Shown: in pieces, positions 57,168 to 62,000 of the stretch
Position numbering within the stretch: position 1 is the first letter of the stretch
Layout of the letters: each line of letters opens with the position of its first letter
DNA from: Mesostigma viride
Lineage: Eukaryota > Streptophyta > Mesostigmatophyceae > Mesostigmatales > Mesostigmataceae
Assembly (NCBI GenBank): GCA_009746045.1
Contig: RPFO01000086.1
Span: forward strand, 661,732 to 723,731
Direction of reading: 5' to 3'
DNA length: 62,000 nt
Program-made: the position numbers and the translations under genes
The notes under the pieces: model-generated
What the model saw: the letters and a program-made list of their open reading frames with translations, nothing else
Told to the model about the DNA's origin: nothing
Database searches by the model: none

Positions 57168-57907
57168 TCCAAAACAGCAGAGACCTTGCTGGCCTCAGGA
57201 GTCATACCTGCAGCGCTCAGCTGGTAGCCCAGAAACTTCACCTCTTGGCCCCACTCCACCTTGGACCTCTTCACCGACAGATGATACTGATGGATCACCT
57301 TAAGGACCTCCTCCACGTTCTCCAGGTGCTCCCTGAAGGTACGAGAGTGTACCAGAATGTCGTCCAGGTAGACGACCACACAAGTCCTGAAGACCACCCT
57401 GGTAGTGTCACACAAGTGGGCAATGTCCTTGAACCTGGGGTTGCGAAGGTCAGGTGAGATCTGGGGCAGGGCATTTCCAGTCAGGTGGCCAAAGATGGCA
57501 TTGACAAACATCTGCATAGTGGCAGGACTGTTAGAGGCACCCATGGGCATTACTGTCCACTGGAACTGTCCCCATGGGGTAGAAAAGGCCGTCTTGGGGA
57601 TGTCCTCAGTAGCCACCCTGATCTGCCAGAAAGCATGCCTGAGGTCAAACTTGGTAAAGAAGGCAGCTCCTGCAGTCCTCTCCAGCAACTCATCAATTCT
57701 GGGCAGAGGGTACCTGGACTTGACAGTCACCTTGTTCAGTCCCCTCAGGTCAATGCACAACCTCCACCCCCCATCATGCTTGGGTACAAGCAAACACCCA
57801 GAACTGAAAGGACTGTTAGCTGGGAGGATCAGACCAGCCTCCAACAGGCCAATAAGTATGGTCTTCAGCTCTGCCATCTCTGCAGGGCCCATCCTGTACA
57901 TAGGCAC
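56996..57907 (-). pseudogene. Reverse transcriptase domain (gypsy)
   Basis: A well-preserved Ty3/gypsy reverse transcriptase: SGCLLVPKHDGGWRLCIDLR, FTKFDLRHAFWQI (motif A), MPMGASNSPATMQ (motif B) and VVYLDDILVHS (motif C with catalytic DD). FLGYQLSAAG and FLGLVGWYRRFI in the thumb follow. An insertion-like stretch of about 25 residues separates motifs B and C compared with typical members. The frame overlaps the protease frame by 43 nt and shifts again near 57030. Confidence 0.85.
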
Positions 57908-58752
57908 AAAGGAGGACGAGCACCCTCTACCAACTTGATGACATGTGTGATGGGTCCCTCAGGAGGATACTGGGGCATCTTGTCCTCAAAGATGGCTCCA
58001 TACCTGTCCAACAAGGCATCATGCTGCTGTTGTTGCTCAGTGGTGACAGTAGAACTGACAGCATTGACAGAATGATCACTAGCAGACTCAGGTTCATTAG
58101 GCACCAAATGCAGGAAAAAGATGTGTTCCACTGGATAGGTGGCCAAATAAGACAGAGTATGCTTGGCAGACCACACATGCTTCAGTAGGGCAGCCCGTTT
58201 CTCCTCCAAAGTCGGCTCTTGATCCACCCCTTTCGCACCTGCTTCCCCTCCCTTGCCATCATTGACAGCTGTCTGTGTGGAACAGCACTCAGTGGCTGTT
58301 CTTCTCCCCCCTGGCAACACACAGGTAGCATCCCACACTGTCCCATCCTTGAACTGGACCACCCTGTCAGGCCAAGAAATAGCAGGATTGGTGTCAGACA
58401 ACCATGGGATCCCCAAAATCACATCCGCTGCCGTGAGGGGAATGACATCTGCTGTCACTTCCAAAGTCTGGGATGAACAAACTTGGAAGATGAGCTGCAC
58501 ATAGCCAGGTGAGCAGCTTCTCCTGCCATCAGAATACTGCACCATGACAGGTGTGGGGTGGGCCAACACAGGCAACTTCAGCTCCTGCACCAAGGATGCA
58601 GCAATATAATTACTGCCAGCACCAGAATCAATCATAAACAAGCAAGCTGGCTGAGCCAAGGGGACTGGCACGTTGAGGAGCCTAGCCTGAAACTTGAGTA
58701 AGTGACCTGGTACAGGAGGACCCACAGGGACAGCAGGGTCAGAAGCACCCAC
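57865..58752 (-). pseudogene. Aspartic protease region (gypsy)
   Basis: Active-site motif FMIDSGAGSNYI with the flap-side pattern VQYSDGRR, then DVILGIPWLSD, as in retropepsin-type proteases of Ty3/gypsy elements, which cut the gag-pol polyprotein. A roughly 130-residue connector follows before the RT start. It overlaps the RT frame near 57865-57907, indicating a frameshift. Confidence 0.75.
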
Positions 58753-58784
58753 AGTTCACTGGCCTAACGTCAACAGCAGGCAGG

Positions 58785-60129
58785 TCAGACCTGGCCATGA
58801 CAGAAGGATGACCTGGGGACCCAACTAGTTTTTTGACTCAGGTGGGTCTGGGGATGCTCCACTGCCCGATGGTGGAAGCTGCTCAGGTGGTGCTGGAGGC
58901 TCATCCTCGTCCCCCCATCCTCCTCATCTGCCAGCAGCTGCATGAGAGCGTTCACCATCCTACGCTTATCCTGTCTGCTGAAGGGCCTAGCGCGGGACTG
59001 GAACCTCCCAGAGGGCTGGAAGTTGGGCTGGAACCCTGGCTGTCCGGTGATCGCCAGCAGGAACGCCAGGAGGAAGGTTGGGTGGCCTGGGAGATGGCAG
59101 GGCGCCAAAAGGTCCTCTCGTGGCAGGGGGAAACTGGTCCCGTCTAGGGCAGTCCCGTGCAAAGTGACCTGGCTGGTTGCAGATAAAACAGTTACCCTGG
59201 GTGGGATCCAATGCATTGAGTTCCCCCAGGAGGTCATCCAGCTGGTTCAGGGACTTCTTGATGGGTGGCACTGGCGTGGCCACAGGTTCCCACTTGACAG
59301 AAAAAGCAGGCACACGACAAAGGGTAAGCACATAAGACAACACCTTGTCCCATTGCCAATCCACGTAGTCGAACTGGGAGAAGTGCTTGTCCACATCCAG
59401 TCGCACGTGTGGAGCCATGCCATGCAGTAGTCTGTGAAGTGCCTCTGCGTCAGAGCATTGAGGAATCTTGGCTCTAAGGTTGGTGAATTGCTCCACGAAC
59501 TGTGGCAGCGTCAAACCAGCCTGCGTACAGTTAGCCAGTGCGTCCCGATCCATGCGAAGCTGATCCTGGGGTAACAGAAACCGGCGAAAGCCCAATAGGA
59601 GAGAGGGGAGGTCGGTACACGCACGTCCAGCCACAGAACGCAAAAACTCATCAAAACGGTCGCTGGCACTGTCGCTCATCCGCTGCCTAACCATTCTCTT
59701 CTGGATGTCCATCGTGAGACGTTCCTCTGCCTTGGGCCCATAGTTGGCGAAGTGTATAGCGAAGACATCCTGAAACTTGGTGGAGAAATGGTCGAAGCTG
59801 CGATGGGTAAGGTTGGTCAGCGATAGCTTGTCTACCGACTCCACCTTAGGAAAAGGAACAGTACGAGGATACAAAGACGTGAGCTCCATCACTGGGGCGT
59901 GTGGTGCATTCTGATTCTCCGACAATGTCGCAGCCACCGAGAGCCGTGGAGGCTCATGCCCCTGTGCATCTGTCCCTTCATCAACAAAAGGAGCGTCAAC
60001 CGCATATACCCCTCGTATACCCAGGGGTGGTTTTACCGGATTAGGATACATTTTTTTGTTTAGGATACATTTGATGCACTGTGCAGTTTTCAGATGTGTT
60101 TGAGGGGGTTGATTGCGCCTAACATGCAT
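58785..60129 (-). pseudogene. Gag region with zinc knuckle (gypsy)
   Basis: The frame 60129-58987 holds a retrotransposon gag (capsid-like) domain: FATFKFQ-like helical region around SFDHFSTKFQDVFAIHF, ERLTMDIQKRMVRQ and LPQFVEQFTNLRAKIPQ. A CCHC knuckle CFICNQPGHFARDC follows. The tail then continues in another frame (59237-58785, RPFSRQDKRRMVNALM), so a frameshift lies near 59090. The first roughly 35 residues of the open frame cross the probable truncation point at 60010-60060 and may not be gag. Gag binds the element RNA and builds the particle. Confidence 0.75.
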
Positions 60130-60454
60130 TTTATTGAAGCAATGAGTTTCCCAAGATATACATGATATAAACTAAGACAATTGACCCATTAAGGCAATGA
60201 GACAACATCAATAAGACAACATATGCCAATTGAATAAGACAACTCAACCTTACAGGACGTTGGGCCATCATACGTCCGGAATAATTGTCTCACTTATTAC
60301 ATAACCAAACTTTTTGAGGGATCGCCATGGTTGCATGGTTTCCACACATGCGCCCTGCACTCATGTGCATCAAAGGTGTTGCGTCTAGTGCCAACTCAGT
60401 GTCAAAGAACTGATTCAATCATATTTCCCGTGTGGCCATGAAGGCCCACATGAG
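60061..60454. other. AT-rich spacer with AAGACAA words
   Basis: No LTR is present where the 5' LTR of the gypsy element would be expected. Repeated TAAGACAA and GAGACAA words (60170-60250) and ATTGTCTCACTTA at 60284 recall the TTAAGTGAGACAA words near 3630, 4431 and 35722. Confidence 0.5.

Positions 60455-62000
<1,546 letters not shown>

Larger units (their letters stand above)
52079..60060 (-). mobile_element. Ty3/gypsy chromovirus-type LTR retrotransposon, decayed and 5'-incomplete
   Basis: Reading on the minus strand, gag with a zinc knuckle, aspartic protease, reverse transcriptase, RNase H, integrase (HHCC and core), chromodomain, two extra ORFs, a purine-rich tract and a 3' LTR follow in order. 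Protease-RT-RNaseH-integrase order with a C-terminal chromodomain defines the chromovirus branch of Ty3/gypsy. No second LTR is visible upstream of gag, so the element is truncated or was interrupted near 60010-60060. Several frameshifts make it inactive as read. Confidence 0.85.

Overview
This window looks like nuclear DNA of a microbial eukaryote, most likely a green alga. The evidence is GT-AG introns, a multi-exon receptor gene family, GC-rich exons in mixed-composition spacers, a chromodomain Ty3/gypsy element, a CACTA-type DNA element, a non-LTR element with a restriction-like endonuclease, and very many micro- and minisatellites. The assignment to green algae is an inference from the overall character; no rRNA or organelle marker is present to prove it.

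The biological core is a family of receptor-type guanylate cyclases. Each full gene has five exons and encodes about 1222 residues: signal peptide, extracellular type-I periplasmic-binding-like (ANF-receptor-like) ligand domain, one membrane helix, kinase-homology (pseudokinase) domain and C-terminal class III cyclase domain with guanylate-type substrate residues. Copy GC2 (23053-31229, +) and copy GC3 (38053-46570, -) are complete and convergent. All five intron positions and phases agree, and four of the five exons have identical lengths. Copy GC1 (10496-15199, +) is cut off inside the membrane helix, leaving a predicted secreted ligand domain with a membrane anchor but no intracellular part.

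GC1 arose by a tandem duplication of about 13 kb. Unit 1 is 2191-15196 and unit 2 is 15197-27753. They are nearly identical, apart from a 479-bp CACTA-type element present only in unit 1 and small indels. Each unit carries, in order: an LTR-like relic, a long GGAT/GGGT microsatellite, a frameshifted non-LTR retrotransposon (reverse transcriptase, CCHC finger, restriction-like endonuclease), a repeat-rich spacer, and the cyclase gene.

Other regions: 1-2190 holds a SWIM-finger fragment of a MULE/FAR1-like transposase and one arm of a 215-bp inverted repeat. The 31.2-38.0 kb gap between the convergent cyclases is filled with LINE ORF1 remnants (one with an 11-bp target duplication) and two large palindromes. 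The 46.6-52.0 kb stretch is mostly non-coding repeats with a Harbinger-like MITE. The 52.1-60.1 kb stretch is a decayed chromovirus-type LTR retrotransposon on the minus strand, with two extra ORFs downstream of the chromodomain and no visible 5' LTR. The window ends inside a minus-strand gene-like frame with a coiled coil, a pure CAG tract of about 43 units and a 7-residue QFPQQQQ-type repeat.

If the cyclases are expressed, they would be cell-surface receptors that turn binding of an unknown ligand into cGMP; the truncated copy could bind ligand without signalling. The rest of the window is mobile or repetitive DNA.
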